A stretch of DNA of 57,507 nucleotides from Paludibacteraceae bacterium (GCA_024399545.1 JAKSNS010000013.1:1-57507), one strand, 5' to 3'. Positions 29,458 through 39,276 are shown, numbered from the stretch's first letter. Numbers and translations are program-made. Notes: a model not told the origin generated them from the sequence alone.

Positions 29458-29609
29458 TTTTCTTAGAGATTTTGTTTTTGTTTTGGCTGTCGTTGCTTCA
29501 AGCTTCACCAGTCACGGCTACGCTTTACTCAACCTTCATCTACACCAAATATCAAAAACCATTTTACAATAGTGTTTTTGTTTTTTGAAAGGACTAACGG
29601 TAATCAGGA

Positions 29610-30008
29610 TTACTTCTTAGCTGGAGCAGCCTTACCTGCTTTTGGACGTTTAGCACCATATTTCGAGCGGCGCTGAGTACGGTTTGCCACACCTGCGGTA
29701 TCAAGGGTACCACGGACAATGTGATAACGTACACCTGGAAGGTCCTTCACACGACCGCCACGTACCAAAACGATTGAGTGTTCCTGCAAATTGTGTCCCT
29801 CGCCTGGTATATAGGAGTTTACCTCCTTACCGTTTGTCAAACGGACACGTGCGACCTTACGCATTGCAGAGTTTGGTTTCTTTGGGGTAGTGGTGTAAAC
29901 ACGCACGCAAACACCACGACGCTGTGGACATGAGTCAAGAGCTGGTGATTTGCTCTTGTCTTCGAGAGTAGTCCTTCCTTTTCTAACAAGTTGTTGAATA
30001 GTAGGCAT
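29610..30008 (-). CDS. rpsL: 30S ribosomal protein S12
   Basis: This 132-aa protein contains the decoding-centre loops [19 protein letters not shown] and [13 protein letters not shown]. Both classical streptomycin-target lysines (K42/K43 and K87/K88 regions) are the sensitive, wild-type residues. It is the first gene of the supercluster. A Lys/Ala tail follows the core. Confidence 0.98.
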   Translation of the reverse strand: MPTIQQLVRKGRTTLEDKSKSPALDSCPQRRGVCVRVYTTTPKKPNSAMRKVARVRLTNGKEVNSYIPGEGHNLQEHSIVLVRGGRVKDLPGVRYHIVRGTLDTAGVANRTQRRSKYGAKRPKAGKAAPAKK

Positions 30009-30088
30009 TTTACTGTTTTAGTTTTTAATATTTTTACTGTCTTCACTGCGAAATTCGAGGGCATATTCCACCCACGCATTTCGAGGTG

Positions 30089-30120
30089 CAAAGGTACAAC
30101 TTTTTTTTGAACTGACCAAC
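30089..30120 (-). promoter_or_regulatory. main promoter of the str-S10-spc-alpha supercluster
   Basis: On the minus strand TTGG (30119-30116) is followed at about 20 bp by TACCTTTG (30096-30089), giving a leader of roughly 75 nt before rpsL. It is divergent from the serine dehydratase promoter about 70 bp away. Confidence 0.8.
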
Positions 30121-30164
30121 AGTTACTTAAATTTTTTTTCAAGAATTTTTCCGACCCCCTTTTT

Positions 30165-30196
30165 CTTGCAGATTTCGGGATTTTTTCATACCTTTG
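30165..30196 (+). promoter_or_regulatory. promoter of the L-serine dehydratase gene
   Basis: TTG at 30166-30168 and TACCTTTG at 30189-30196 are separated by 20 bp. The ATG follows 25 bp later, leaving a very short leader. Confidence 0.8.
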
Positions 30197-30221
30197 CACC
30201 CGAAATCACAAACGCATTTTT

Positions 30222-31427
30222 ATGGAATCACTGAAAGAGATTTTCCGCATAGGCAACGGTCCATCGTCGTCACACACAATGGGGCCTAAACATGCCGCCG
30301 AACTATTCCTTGAGCGAATCAAAGAGACAGAGCACGACCATCTCCGCGTGACGCTATACGGCTCGCTTGCCGCCACAGGGCGTGGCCACCTTACCGACAA
30401 GGCAATACTCTCCGTCCTCACACCATTCTGCGACACAGAGATAGTCTGGCACCCCGACATCACGCTACCCTACCACCCCAACGGCGTAATGTTCGAGGCT
30501 CTTGACAAAAAAGACACATTATTATATAAGTGGACGGCATACAGCGTCGGCGGAGGTGCACTCTACTGGGAAGGAAAAGAGGAGAAGGCGAAAGAACATG
30601 TCTATGAGATGAGCAAAATCTCTGACATCAAAGAATGGGGTTACAGCGAGGGACGCACCTTCTGGGAATACGTTGACCTCTGCGAAGGTCCCGAAATCTG
30701 GGAGCATCTTGACCACGTCTGGCGTGTTATGTCAAACGCCATTCAGCGAGGGCTTAACACCGAAGGTGTCTTACCCGGCGAACTCAAAGTAGCCCGCAAG
30801 GCGACAAAATATTTCGTCAAGGCAGACAGCTACGTCGGCGGTCTTGCCTCTCGTGCCAAAATATACGCCTACGCACTTGCCACAGCCGAGGAGAACGCCT
30901 CCGGCGGACTTGTAGCCACTGCGCCAACCTGCGGCTCATGCGGAGTGCTGCCTGCCGTAATCTACCATCTCCAGCAGTCACGCAACTTCTCGCGCGAACG
31001 CATTCTCCACGCATTAGCCACGGCGGGGCTTTTCGCCAACGTAGTCAAAAGCAACGCCTCAATCTCAGGTGCCGAAGTCGGCTGTCAGGGCGAGGTTGGC
31101 GTGGCATGTGCCATGGCTGCCGCCGCAGCAAACCAGATGTTCGGGGGAACGCTCAACCAGATAGAATATGCCGCCGAAATGGGGCTTGAGCATCACCTCG
31201 GGCTAACCTGCGACCCTATGTGCGGACTTGTACAAATACCTTGCATCGAGCGAAACGCCGTAGCATCCGCCAGAGCCTTCGACGTTAACTTTTACTCAAT
31301 GCTCTCCGACGGCATTCACCGTGTGTCGTTCGACCGTGTCGTTGAGGTTATGAAGGAGACCGGTCACGACATCCCATCACTCTACCGCGAGACTTCCGAA
31401 GGTGGTCTGGCCAAGTTCGCCAAATAA
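30222..31427 (+). CDS. sdaA: L-serine ammonia-lyase, single-chain iron-sulfur type
   Basis: This 401-aa enzyme deaminates L-serine to pyruvate. The beta domain opens with IGNGPSSSHTMGPKHAAELF, and the catalytic alpha domain carries the 4Fe-4S cysteines in TCGSCGVLP and CDPMCGLVQIPC. Both domains are in one chain, as in SdaA/SdaB of enterobacteria. The enzyme is oxygen-sensitive in known cases, fitting an anaerobe. No terminator is seen after it; a tandem repeat begins about 30 bp downstream. Confidence 0.96.
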   Translation: MESLKEIFRIGNGPSSSHTMGPKHAAELFLERIKETEHDHLRVTLYGSLAATGRGHLTDKAILSVLTPFCDTEIVWHPDITLPYHPNGVMFEALDKKDTLLYKWTAYSVGGGALYWEGKEEKAKEHVYEMSKISDIKEWGYSEGRTFWEYVDLCEGPEIWEHLDHVWRVMSNAIQRGLNTEGVLPGELKVARKATKYFVKADSYVGGLASRAKIYAYALATAEENASGGLVATAPTCGSCGVLPAVIYHLQQSRNFSRERILHALATAGLFANVVKSNASISGAEVGCQGEVGVACAMAAAAANQMFGGTLNQIEYAAEMGLEHHLGLTCDPMCGLVQIPCIERNAVASARAFDVNFYSMLSDGIHRVSFDRVVEVMKETGHDIPSLYRETSEGGLAKFAK

Positions 31428-31455
31428 CCGCCGCAAACCTCAGCCGACAGGTAGC

Positions 31456-31560
31456 CCCAACGATACATTAACGTTACATTAACGATACATTAACGATAGA
31501 TTAACGATAGATTAACGATAGATTAACGATAGATTAACGATAGATTAACGTTACATTGAC
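31456..31560 (+). repeat. 11-bp tandem repeat, about nine units
   Basis: Units of the form ATTAACGATAG (variants with GATAC or GTTAC) start every 11 bp: ATTAAC at 31467, 31478, 31489, 31500, 31511, 31522, 31533 and 31544, then ATTGAC at 31555. The array ends about 22 bp before the next gene's ATG. The period equals about one DNA helical turn. Confidence 0.95.
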
Positions 31561-31582
31561 CTATTAAAGCACTATAGACACA

Positions 31583-33772
31583 ATGAAAAAACAGACAAAA
31601 AGACTGCTTGCAGCAGTCATTGCCATTTCAATCTTTGCATACTGCACAGCGAACGCCCAAGGGCAGTCAATAACTGAAAGATATGCCCGACTGCTGACAC
31701 CGACTGAAAAATACGTCGCCAACCGCACAACTACAAAAATCAGAATTGACGGCGTTCTTGACACAGACGAATGGGGTTCCGCAAACACGACCGACCTCTT
31801 TACTGACATTTCAGGCGAGGGACACCCCACCCCACGTTTCAAAACGACAGCTATGATTCTCTGGGACGACGACTATCTGTATGTGGGTGCGTCAATCCAG
31901 GAACCCGATGTCTGGGCGTACATCACCGAACGTGACTCGGTAATCTATTTCGACAACGATTTCGAGATTTTCCTCGACCCTGACAACGACGGGAAAAACT
32001 ATTTCGAGATGGAATTCAACGCCATCGCGAACATCTTCGACCTTGCTCTTGAGCATGCCTACCGCTCGCCCGACAGCTGTTTCGTCAACTTCGCATGGAA
32101 CGCCCCAGGGATGAAAGTCGCCACGCACGTTGACGGCACTCTTAACGACAACCGCGACACGGACAAAGGTTGGAGCATTGAGGTTGCCATACCTCGAACC
32201 GCTGTAAACCACGAGTTTACCAACGTCCTCAAGGAGGGTAACATTCTCTCCGTGGGTTTCTCGCGTGTTGAATGGCAAACCGACAAGTTGCCCGACGGCA
32301 ATTACTCCATAAAAACGGACGAAAACGGACGAAAACTACCCGAGGACAACTGGACGTGGGGAGCTACGGGGCGTGTGGCTATGCACATGCCAGAAAGATG
32401 GGGGAAAGTATATCTTTCAGGCAGTCAGACAGGTAACACATTCCCCGAAATCCCCGACAATGACATGAAAACTGTATTGTGGGCAATGTTTTACAGGCAA
32501 GAGGAAGAATATGAACATAAAGGGCGTTACCTTACCGCTATACCTCTGAGCGAAAAAGAAAAACGAATGACAAATGGCGCAGACATACGTATTGAGGCTA
32601 CAACAAACACCTATGAGATTATAGCCACAAAGACGGACGGTGACATAATAATTCTCAACCACCGTGGCGCAATCACGCACAAGAAGACCTTGAAACCTGG
32701 CATCAAAGCCTACGGTTGGTATGTCTGGGAAAACGACAAAGTCTCCGAAGACAGTCTCTTCAAACTATTCTGCGAGTGGCACAGCCATGGGCTGAGAGGT
32801 GTATGTGTCAACAACGGTTTTGATTACGACAAAATCGCACGTTGCGCACTCATTGCCCACCGTGCAGGCCTTGAATACCACGCCTGGGCACCTACCGTCA
32901 TCCATGGAGGCAAAGACTCGACATGGTACACCGTCAACCGCCTTGGCAAATCAGCCTTCAACCCTAAAGACCGTGCCTACGTGGAATATTATCAGACACT
33001 TGACCCCCACAACCCCGAGGTAATAAAATTCCTCACCGACTCTTACCTAAAGATGGCTAACATTCCCCACGTTGATTACGTCCAACTTGATTATATTCGC
33101 TATGCGGACGCTATTCTCGCCGAGGGTTTATGGGATAAATACGACGACCAAATCCACCATCGTTGGCGCGACCGCAAAGGCAAAGTGCATGAGTTCCCAG
33201 GTGCCGACTACTGCTATTGCGACGCCTGCTGTGCTGATTTCCTACAAAAAACAGGCATTGACATTCGCAAGAAAATAGCGCAAGGCATTGACCCTTCAAC
33301 CATAAAAGAGTGGGCGCAATTCCGCTGCGACGTCATCACAAACCTCGTCAACACTATCTGCGACTCTCTCCACGCGCACGGCAAAAAAATCAGTGCCGAT
33401 GTCTTCCCTGGTCCTGAGAATTACGCCGAGCCTATGGTGCGTCAACAGTGGCGAAAATGGGACATCGACATGTTCTTCCCTATGAATTACAACGACTTCT
33501 ACCTTAAGGATGCTCGTTGGCTACGCGAAATAACGAAACAGGAGTGCCAAGGCATGACAAAACCAGTAATGAGCGGGCTCTTCATCTGCCCAGATTGGCA
33601 GAACAAAGCCAACGTCATTGACCCTGAGAACTCAGGGCTGGTACCATCCGAACTTGCTCTTGCCATAAAAGGCTCTTTAGCCTCAGGGGCGACAGGTATC
33701 TGTCTCTTCACCCCTGACCGCATGTCGCCACAACACTGGGAAATCTTTGAAAAACTTATTTTAGCAAAATGA
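31583..33772 (+). CDS. secreted CBM9-like / GHL10-type glycoside hydrolase-like protein
   Basis: The 729-aa product has a signal peptide (MKKQTKRLLAAVIAISIFAY, likely cleaved after ANA). Residues about 45-230 form a carbohydrate-family-9-like binding domain (KIRIDGVLDTDEWGSA, LWDDDYLYVGASI, DNDFEIFLDPDNDGKNYFE). From about 370 on a TIM-barrel-like part contains GIKAYGWYVW, LEYHAWAPT and VDYVQLDYIRYAD, as in the GHL10/DUF187 family of putative glycan-cleaving lipoproteins. There is no convincing lipobox. A role in breaking down or binding polysaccharide at the cell surface or periplasm is likely, but no substrate can be given. No SusC/SusD genes are nearby. Confidence 0.8.
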   Translation: MKKQTKRLLAAVIAISIFAYCTANAQGQSITERYARLLTPTEKYVANRTTTKIRIDGVLDTDEWGSANTTDLFTDISGEGHPTPRFKTTAMILWDDDYLYVGASIQEPDVWAYITERDSVIYFDNDFEIFLDPDNDGKNYFEMEFNAIANIFDLALEHAYRSPDSCFVNFAWNAPGMKVATHVDGTLNDNRDTDKGWSIEVAIPRTAVNHEFTNVLKEGNILSVGFSRVEWQTDKLPDGNYSIKTDENGRKLPEDNWTWGATGRVAMHMPERWGKVYLSGSQTGNTFPEIPDNDMKTVLWAMFYRQEEEYEHKGRYLTAIPLSEKEKRMTNGADIRIEATTNTYEIIATKTDGDIIILNHRGAITHKKTLKPGIKAYGWYVWENDKVSEDSLFKLFCEWHSHGLRGVCVNNGFDYDKIARCALIAHRAGLEYHAWAPTVIHGGKDSTWYTVNRLGKSAFNPKDRAYVEYYQTLDPHNPEVIKFLTDSYLKMANIPHVDYVQLDYIRYADAILAEGLWDKYDDQIHHRWRDRKGKVHEFPGADYCYCDACCADFLQKTGIDIRKKIAQGIDPSTIKEWAQFRCDVITNLVNTICDSLHAHGKKISADVFPGPENYAEPMVRQQWRKWDIDMFFPMNYNDFYLKDARWLREITKQECQGMTKPVMSGLFICPDWQNKANVIDPENSGLVPSELALAIKGSLASGATGICLFTPDRMSPQHWEIFEKLILAK

Positions 33773-33846
33773 TTTCCCTCTTTACGCATACAAAAACAAC
33801 GCCCACAAAAAAAATCGCTATAAATATATCGTTTTTCGATAAAAAA

Positions 33847-33878
33847 TTTGGTAGTTTCAAAAAAATGTTGTTACTTTG
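33847..33878 (+). promoter_or_regulatory. promoter of the DUF2975/XRE gene pair
   Basis: TTTG at 33847-33850 is followed after 20 bp by TTACTTTG at 33871-33878, one mismatch from TAnnTTTG. The ATG of the membrane protein is 24 bp further on. Confidence 0.7.
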
Positions 33879-33901
33879 CACCGTCAAACGTTAGCACCAA
33901 A

Positions 33902-34546
33902 ATGAAACATTTCAAAATACTCTGTACACTGCTAATATTCGTATTTTTCGCTTCATTAGCATGGTCTATCGCAAACGACATCCTCACCGTCGAACATGCG
34001 CATGGTTCGTGGGAAGCGCCTTTGCGCACACTCAACTGGAGGCATCACACCAGCATTTCAATAGATTCCAAGGAGCCTGTACGAGAAATGAACCTAATTT
34101 CTGGCGATACTTTATACGTCATCGACAATAACGTCACCATTTACGAATACTCGAACGAACTTTTCAAAGTCAGCGGCTTGCTGAAAGCCCTCGAAATCAC
34201 CCTTGACATTGTAATGTGGCTCGTCGTCGTCCTCTTCATCTACCTTATTGTACAATTCGTCAAAATAATACGCTCGTTCACCCGCTCAAAAGTGTTCGAA
34301 AGACAAGTCGTCCGCCGACTCTCACGCATTGGCATTGTCTTTATTGTAATGTCCATCATCGGCACGTTGTGGAACATTGGCAAGACTTACCTTGTCAGTC
34401 AACTTATCGACATCGACAGGTTTGATATCCTTTACCGCACCACAATCGAGTGGGATAGCCTTATTATGGGACTTATTATTCTGGTCATGAACGAGATTGT
34501 CAAACAAGCCTTGGTGATGAAAGAGGAGAACGACCTTACTATATGA
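33902..34546 (+). CDS. DUF2975-type membrane protein
   Basis: Starting at MKHFKILCTLLIF (ATG 33902) the product is 214 aa with four hydrophobic segments (about 5-23, 98-120, 140-160, 175-200). An upstream in-frame start at 33848 would lie inside the promoter and is rejected. The DUF2975 family is commonly encoded next to a small XRE regulator, as here: the stop overlaps the next gene's ATG by four bases. The function of the family is not established; a sensor or immunity-like role with the regulator is only a guess. Confidence 0.8.
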   Translation: MKHFKILCTLLIFVFFASLAWSIANDILTVEHAHGSWEAPLRTLNWRHHTSISIDSKEPVREMNLISGDTLYVIDNNVTIYEYSNELFKVSGLLKALEITLDIVMWLVVVLFIYLIVQFVKIIRSFTRSKVFERQVVRRLSRIGIVFIVMSIIGTLWNIGKTYLVSQLIDIDRFDILYRTTIEWDSLIMGLIILVMNEIVKQALVMKEENDLTI

Positions 34547-34740
34547 TTATTGTGAAACTCGACAAGGTTATGCAGGAGAGAGGCGTAAGCCTCAACGAAC
34601 TCTCCGAGCGTGTGGGTATTACGCCCGCCAACCTCTCCATACTCAAGACAGGGAAGGCAAAGGCGATTCGTTTCTCAACGCTTGAGGCTATCTGCGACGT
34701 CCTGAAATGCCAACCTGCCGACATCCTTGAATGCAAGTAA
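34543..34740 (+). CDS. small XRE-family helix-turn-helix regulator (YozG-like)
   Basis: The 65-aa protein is a single HTH domain: MQERGVSLNELSERVGITPA followed by NLSILKTGKAKAIRFSTLEAI and the ending LKCQPADILECK. It is translationally coupled to the DUF2975 membrane protein. It may regulate its own operon, whose promoter lies at 33847-33878. Confidence 0.9.
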   Translation: MIIVKLDKVMQERGVSLNELSERVGITPANLSILKTGKAKAIRFSTLEAICDVLKCQPADILECK

Positions 34741-34758
34741 TTTTTTAATTTATATATT

Positions 34759-37700
34759 ATGAAACGTAGATTCTTATCTTTGCTTGTGGTTGCGCTTTTT
34801 GGCGTCACCGCATTGTTTGCACAGGCGAAAAGCTACGGTCACGGTTTGCAAGAGTATAAACTCAGCAACGGTCTGACCGTTTACCTGTGGGAAGATCACA
34901 CAGTTCCTGACGTTCACGGACGAGTAGTAGTGCGTGCGGGATCTGTGGACGAACCAGCAGAATACACAGGTCTGGCTCACTATCTGGAACACATGATGTT
35001 CAAGGGTACCCAGACCATCGGTGCATTGGACTGGGCTATGGAGAAACCTATTTATGACAGCATCATTGATGCTTACAGCCGCCTCAACGCATGGGGTAAG
35101 GCTCATGCCAAGGACAAACCTTCGAAGAAGGAAAACCCTGAGCGCCTTGCCATCATCAAGGAGATTAACGAACTCTCACTGCGTGCTGCTAAGTACGGTG
35201 CAACCAACGATTTCTCAAACCTCACTGAGGGTTACGGTGGTAACAACCTCAACGCATTCACATCTTACGACCTGACTGCCTACCACAACGATTTCCCTGC
35301 AACAGCAATGGAAAAATGGATGGCACTGAACTCAGAGCGTCTGATTAATCCTGTCTTCCGTTCATTCCAGGCTGAGTTGGAGAACGTGTTCGAGGAGTAC
35401 AATATGTACAACGACGACTACGGCACTCACCAGCGTGAATTTCTCTACGGGAAACTCTATGACGGCACTCCTTACGACCGTGACGTTATCGGTTATGCAG
35501 ACCACCTGAAAAACCCAAGCCTTCAGGCCCTCATTGATTTCTACAACACATGGTACGTGCCTAACAATATGGTGCTCCTGCTTGTCGGTAATTTCGATGC
35601 TGAGCAGGCAAAGCCTCTCATCCAGAAGTACTTCGGCAAGCTTGTGCCAAAAGATCTGCCGGCACGTCCAACCTACCCTGCACACGATTTCACTAAAGAC
35701 AAGAAGACATATAAACTCAATGTTGGCTACACACCACAATACATCTGGGCTTACCAGGGTATCAAAGAGGGTGACAAAGACGGTACTGCTCTTGAGTTTG
35801 CTTGCAACCTTCTGAACAACGGTCATGAGACTGGTCTGCTCGACAAACTGAACCTTGACGGTACGGTTGGCGGCGCATACGTTTCGCTGGACTCACGTCG
35901 TATTGACGGCCGTATCCTGGTGATCGGCGTACCTTACTATGATATGATTCAGGGCAAGTTCGATGACATGAAGACCACTGAGAAAGAGATTTACAAAGAG
36001 ATTGAGAAAATCAAGAACCCTAACACAATTCCTGACTGGCTGTTCAACTCGGTAAAGGCAGAGATGTTGCAGAGCCACCGCACAATGATGGACGAGTCGC
36101 AGGACGCTAAAATCAATATCTGTACATACGCATTCACGTACAACATCCCTCTGAGCGACTATGTAAACCAGGATGCTGAAATACGTGCCCTCACCAAAGA
36201 GCAGGTTGCAGCAGTTGCCGCTAAATACCTGAACGGTCCCCGCGCGACCATCGATTTTGAGGCAGGCGAGCCAAAGAAGAACAAACTTGCCAAGCCAGCC
36301 ATCAAGCCTCTGGACCCTCCAAAGGGCGTAACGACCGCATACGCGAAGGATTTCAAGAAAATCCCTACAACAACCGTCCCTGTTGTTTACAACAACTTTG
36401 CTGACGTAACTAACAAGAACCTCTTCCCTAATGTTGACCTGCACTACTCGGTTAACGACAAGAACGACATCTTCTCACTCACTCTCCGTTATGGTGTTGG
36501 CGCACACCAGTTGCCAAAACTCGCTTATGCAGTACAACTAATGAACACCGCAGGTTGCATGCAACTGAACGGCAAGAAAGCAAACTCGCAGGAGGTTCAC
36601 CGTGCATACTCAGAACTCGGCGCAACATACAGCTTCGATGTTGACGACAGCTACTTCTACATCAGCGTCTATGGTGACGAGAAGAACCTTGAGAAGATTG
36701 TCAAGATGCTCGTTCCTCAGATTATGATGCCAGACCTCGACGAGAAACAGATCAAGAGCATGATTTCAAACGCTTACTGGTCACGCTACAGCGAGAAGAA
36801 GAGCACAAACGCACTTTCCTCGGCACTTCTTGAGTACATCCTCTACGGTGAGCAGTCACGCTACATCGACCGTATCCCTATGAGCGAACTCTATCACTAC
36901 AGCGTTCTCCCTGACGGCAGTGGCTACGACGAGACTTTCCTCGTAAACAAAGACAACCTTACCACGACAATCCAAGAGGCTACAGGTTATAAACTTGACA
37001 TCTACTATTGCGGTAAGAAAGGCATCAACGAAGTTGCCGAGGCAATGAAGGCAGTGCCAATGCAGGAAACAATGCGCAACACGCAGTCACCATACCTGCG
37101 TAACCGTCAGATTTACAACAAGACAGAGATTATGTTCCTTCCTGACAGCAAGATGCAGCAGGCAAAGGTTTATTTCTACGTGAACGGCACGAACTACAAC
37201 AAAGAGCAGGAGGTTCTGGCTGACGCATTCAACCAGTACTTCTCTGGCGGTTTCTCAGGTCTTGTTATGAACGAAATCCGTGAAAAACGCTCGATGGCCT
37301 ACACAGCTTACGCAGGTTACAGCACCCCTTCAGTTCCTAACAAAGATGCTTACCTCATCGGTTATGTTGGAACACAGAGCGACAAGGTGGCTGACGCTGT
37401 TGACGTTATGATGGACCTTATCACCAACATGCCAGCCCCTGAGGACGAGGCAACACGTATGGAAGATATACGCACGTTCCTCTATCAGGCAACTCTGGTG
37501 GCTAAACCATCAATGCGCGGCAAGAGCCAGACTTTCGAGTACTGGCGCAGAATGGGTTACAACGACGACCCTGCCAAGGTTAACCTTCCTAAGATTGAGA
37601 ACCTGACATACCAGCAGATTCAGAAATACTACGAGGATAACATCAAGGGACGTCCTGTGACAATCATCATAATCGGCGACCCTAAGATGATCAATCAGAA

Positions 37701-37779
37701 ACAACTTGAGGAGAAATACGGCGACCTTGTAAAAGTCAGCAACGGTAAACTCTTCAAGGGTGGTGTTGACGACTTATAA
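34759..37779 (+). CDS. M16 (insulinase/pitrilysin) family zinc peptidase
   Basis: The 1006-aa product has a signal peptide (MKRRFLSLLVVALFGVTALF, then AQA). The inverted zinc motif is H74-Y-L-E77-H78 in GLAHYLEHMMFKGT, with the downstream Glu in the ELENVFEEYNMY segment. The second half (from about 550) is the inactive M16 partner domain, so the protein carries both halves in one chain. It probably degrades peptides in the periplasm. A strong terminator follows. Confidence 0.93.
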   Translation: MKRRFLSLLVVALFGVTALFAQAKSYGHGLQEYKLSNGLTVYLWEDHTVPDVHGRVVVRAGSVDEPAEYTGLAHYLEHMMFKGTQTIGALDWAMEKPIYDSIIDAYSRLNAWGKAHAKDKPSKKENPERLAIIKEINELSLRAAKYGATNDFSNLTEGYGGNNLNAFTSYDLTAYHNDFPATAMEKWMALNSERLINPVFRSFQAELENVFEEYNMYNDDYGTHQREFLYGKLYDGTPYDRDVIGYADHLKNPSLQALIDFYNTWYVPNNMVLLLVGNFDAEQAKPLIQKYFGKLVPKDLPARPTYPAHDFTKDKKTYKLNVGYTPQYIWAYQGIKEGDKDGTALEFACNLLNNGHETGLLDKLNLDGTVGGAYVSLDSRRIDGRILVIGVPYYDMIQGKFDDMKTTEKEIYKEIEKIKNPNTIPDWLFNSVKAEMLQSHRTMMDESQDAKINICTYAFTYNIPLSDYVNQDAEIRALTKEQVAAVAAKYLNGPRATIDFEAGEPKKNKLAKPAIKPLDPPKGVTTAYAKDFKKIPTTTVPVVYNNFADVTNKNLFPNVDLHYSVNDKNDIFSLTLRYGVGAHQLPKLAYAVQLMNTAGCMQLNGKKANSQEVHRAYSELGATYSFDVDDSYFYISVYGDEKNLEKIVKMLVPQIMMPDLDEKQIKSMISNAYWSRYSEKKSTNALSSALLEYILYGEQSRYIDRIPMSELYHYSVLPDGSGYDETFLVNKDNLTTTIQEATGYKLDIYYCGKKGINEVAEAMKAVPMQETMRNTQSPYLRNRQIYNKTEIMFLPDSKMQQAKVYFYVNGTNYNKEQEVLADAFNQYFSGGFSGLVMNEIREKRSMAYTAYAGYSTPSVPNKDAYLIGYVGTQSDKVADAVDVMMDLITNMPAPEDEATRMEDIRTFLYQATLVAKPSMRGKSQTFEYWRRMGYNDDPAKVNLPKIENLTYQQIQKYYEDNIKGRPVTIIIIGDPKMINQKQLEEKYGDLVKVSNGKLFKGGVDDL

Positions 37780-37799
37780 TAAATCTCTATAAATCAATG

Positions 37800-37834
37800 A
37801 TAACAGGCTGCTTTCAGTGGCCTGTTATTTTTTT
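37800..37834 (+). terminator. intrinsic terminator after the M16 peptidase gene
   Basis: ATAACAGGC (37800-37808) pairs with GCCTGTTAT (37820-37828), followed by a run of seven T. It isolates the following ATPase cassette from upstream transcription. Confidence 0.9.
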
Positions 37835-37843
37835 GTGGTTTTT

Positions 37844-37875
37844 GTTGGATAATTCAGAAAAAAATCGTACCTTTG
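37844..37875 (+). promoter_or_regulatory. promoter of the AAA15-type ATPase cassette
   Basis: TTG at 37845-37847 and TACCTTTG at 37868-37875 are spaced by 20 bp; the ATPase ATG is at 37925. Confidence 0.8.
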
Positions 37876-37924
37876 CAAATTCTAGAATTATGGTTTCACC
37901 AAAGAGAAAAAGTGAAAGAATAGT

Positions 37925-39274
37925 ATGAAATTATCCGTTGGTGGTTTCAAGTCGATAGTACAGGTTGATAATTTCAATCTGGCATCCCTAACGATGCTTG
38001 CAGGAATCAACAGTAGTGGAAAGACTTCACTATTACAGGCTCTTCTGCTTTTGAAACAGACGGTTGAAAGCGAGAGCAAGCAGGTTCTGCTGAACAATGG
38101 ACAATATCTGAATGCTGAGAACATCACGGATTTGATGTTTAAGAAACCCGGCAAGAAAGAGATGTCTATAGGCATTATTCTGAGTGAGGAAGAAGTGGCA
38201 AATCCGGAAGATTTCGTTAGATATTCAGTAGGAAGCGATGTAACGCTCTCAACGGTGGAAACAAACATATCGTTCATTACGGAATCAGGAGAGTGCTTCG
38301 TAAAGGGAATTGAGGTAGTGTTCAGGTATTCGGATGATTCCGAGCAATCTGTGAAGATTAAAAGGCTGTCGAAGCTATATAATATAAGCTATTCGAGTTC
38401 CCTAATGATTGACACGAATACGACAGAAAGAAACGATAAACGCACCGTCAATGACGCATCACTGGAATTTACCAATTTTCTGCCATTCTATGGAGAGGCG
38501 AAAGTCGGGAATACCAAACGCATCTATTCACTTCCAGTTATGAAAGAGTTGATGACCACCTTGAAGTCGTATTTTTCCAAACTAAAGTACGTAGGTCCGT
38601 CAAGGGTTGAACCAGAACTGTCAAGAAGCTACAGCACAACGTTATTTGAAAGTGTCGGAGTAAACGGAGAATATACCCGTTTTATCCTGAACGAGAAAAA
38701 AAACGAAGTGGTTGACGGATATGAAGAGACTCTTACCCAGGCTGTCAGCCGTTGGATATGCCGAGAGATGAATCTTGCAAAATCGATAGATGTCGTAAAA
38801 GATGCAAACCGCCTATACAGAACGTTTATAACAAACCATTTCGGAATAAAGGTGGATCTTTGCCAGATGGGCTTTGGGTTAAGTCAGATACTGCCAGTCG
38901 TGGTGCAGGGATTGCTAACGCCAAAGGGAGGAATGTTCATTGTGGTAGATCCTGATGTTCATATCCATCCGAAAGTTCAAGGCGTGCTTGTGGATTTTTT
39001 CATAGAACTGAAAAATCATGGTCGTACTGTTATCGTGGAAACTCATAGTGATCACCTGATAACCCGACTTAGGAGAAGAGTGGCAGAACGGAAGGTCGAT
39101 AACAATGATGTGAACCTATGTTTCGTCACGAACGTAAATGGTGTCAGCAACTATGTGTCGTACGCATTGGATCCTACTGGTGCATTTACCACCAAACTTC
39201 CAGTGGATTTTATGGATGCACTTGATGATGATTATAGGGCTATCGTTCAGGCAAAGTTTCAACAAGGTGATTAG
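37925..39274 (+). CDS. AAA15/DUF3696-type ABC-like ATPase
   Basis: This 449-aa protein starts with a SMC/RecF-like first strand (KLSVGGFKSI), then Walker A AGINSSG32K33T34S. The signature region is MGFGLSQILPVV, and the Walker B segment is FIVVD342-P-D344-VHIHP, where relatives usually have E-x-P-E. The switch motif is VIVETHSDHLITRL. The end (about 400-449) resembles DUF3696. No TOPRIM nuclease domain is present, so the effector may be the next gene, two bases downstream. Such ATPases act as sensors or motors in many two-gene defence cassettes. Its composition and placement between two peptidase genes suggest acquisition. Confidence 0.85.
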   Translation: MKLSVGGFKSIVQVDNFNLASLTMLAGINSSGKTSLLQALLLLKQTVESESKQVLLNNGQYLNAENITDLMFKKPGKKEMSIGIILSEEEVANPEDFVRYSVGSDVTLSTVETNISFITESGECFVKGIEVVFRYSDDSEQSVKIKRLSKLYNISYSSSLMIDTNTTERNDKRTVNDASLEFTNFLPFYGEAKVGNTKRIYSLPVMKELMTTLKSYFSKLKYVGPSRVEPELSRSYSTTLFESVGVNGEYTRFILNEKKNEVVDGYEETLTQAVSRWICREMNLAKSIDVVKDANRLYRTFITNHFGIKVDLCQMGFGLSQILPVVVQGLLTPKGGMFIVVDPDVHIHPKVQGVLVDFFIELKNHGRTVIVETHSDHLITRLRRRVAERKVDNNDVNLCFVTNVNGVSNYVSYALDPTGAFTTKLPVDFMDALDDDYRAIVQAKFQQGD

Positions 39275-39276
39275 AT

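Noticed and set aside
31456-31560. CRISPR or attachment-site array
   Set aside because: Period is 11 bp with no spacers; it is a simple tandem repeat.
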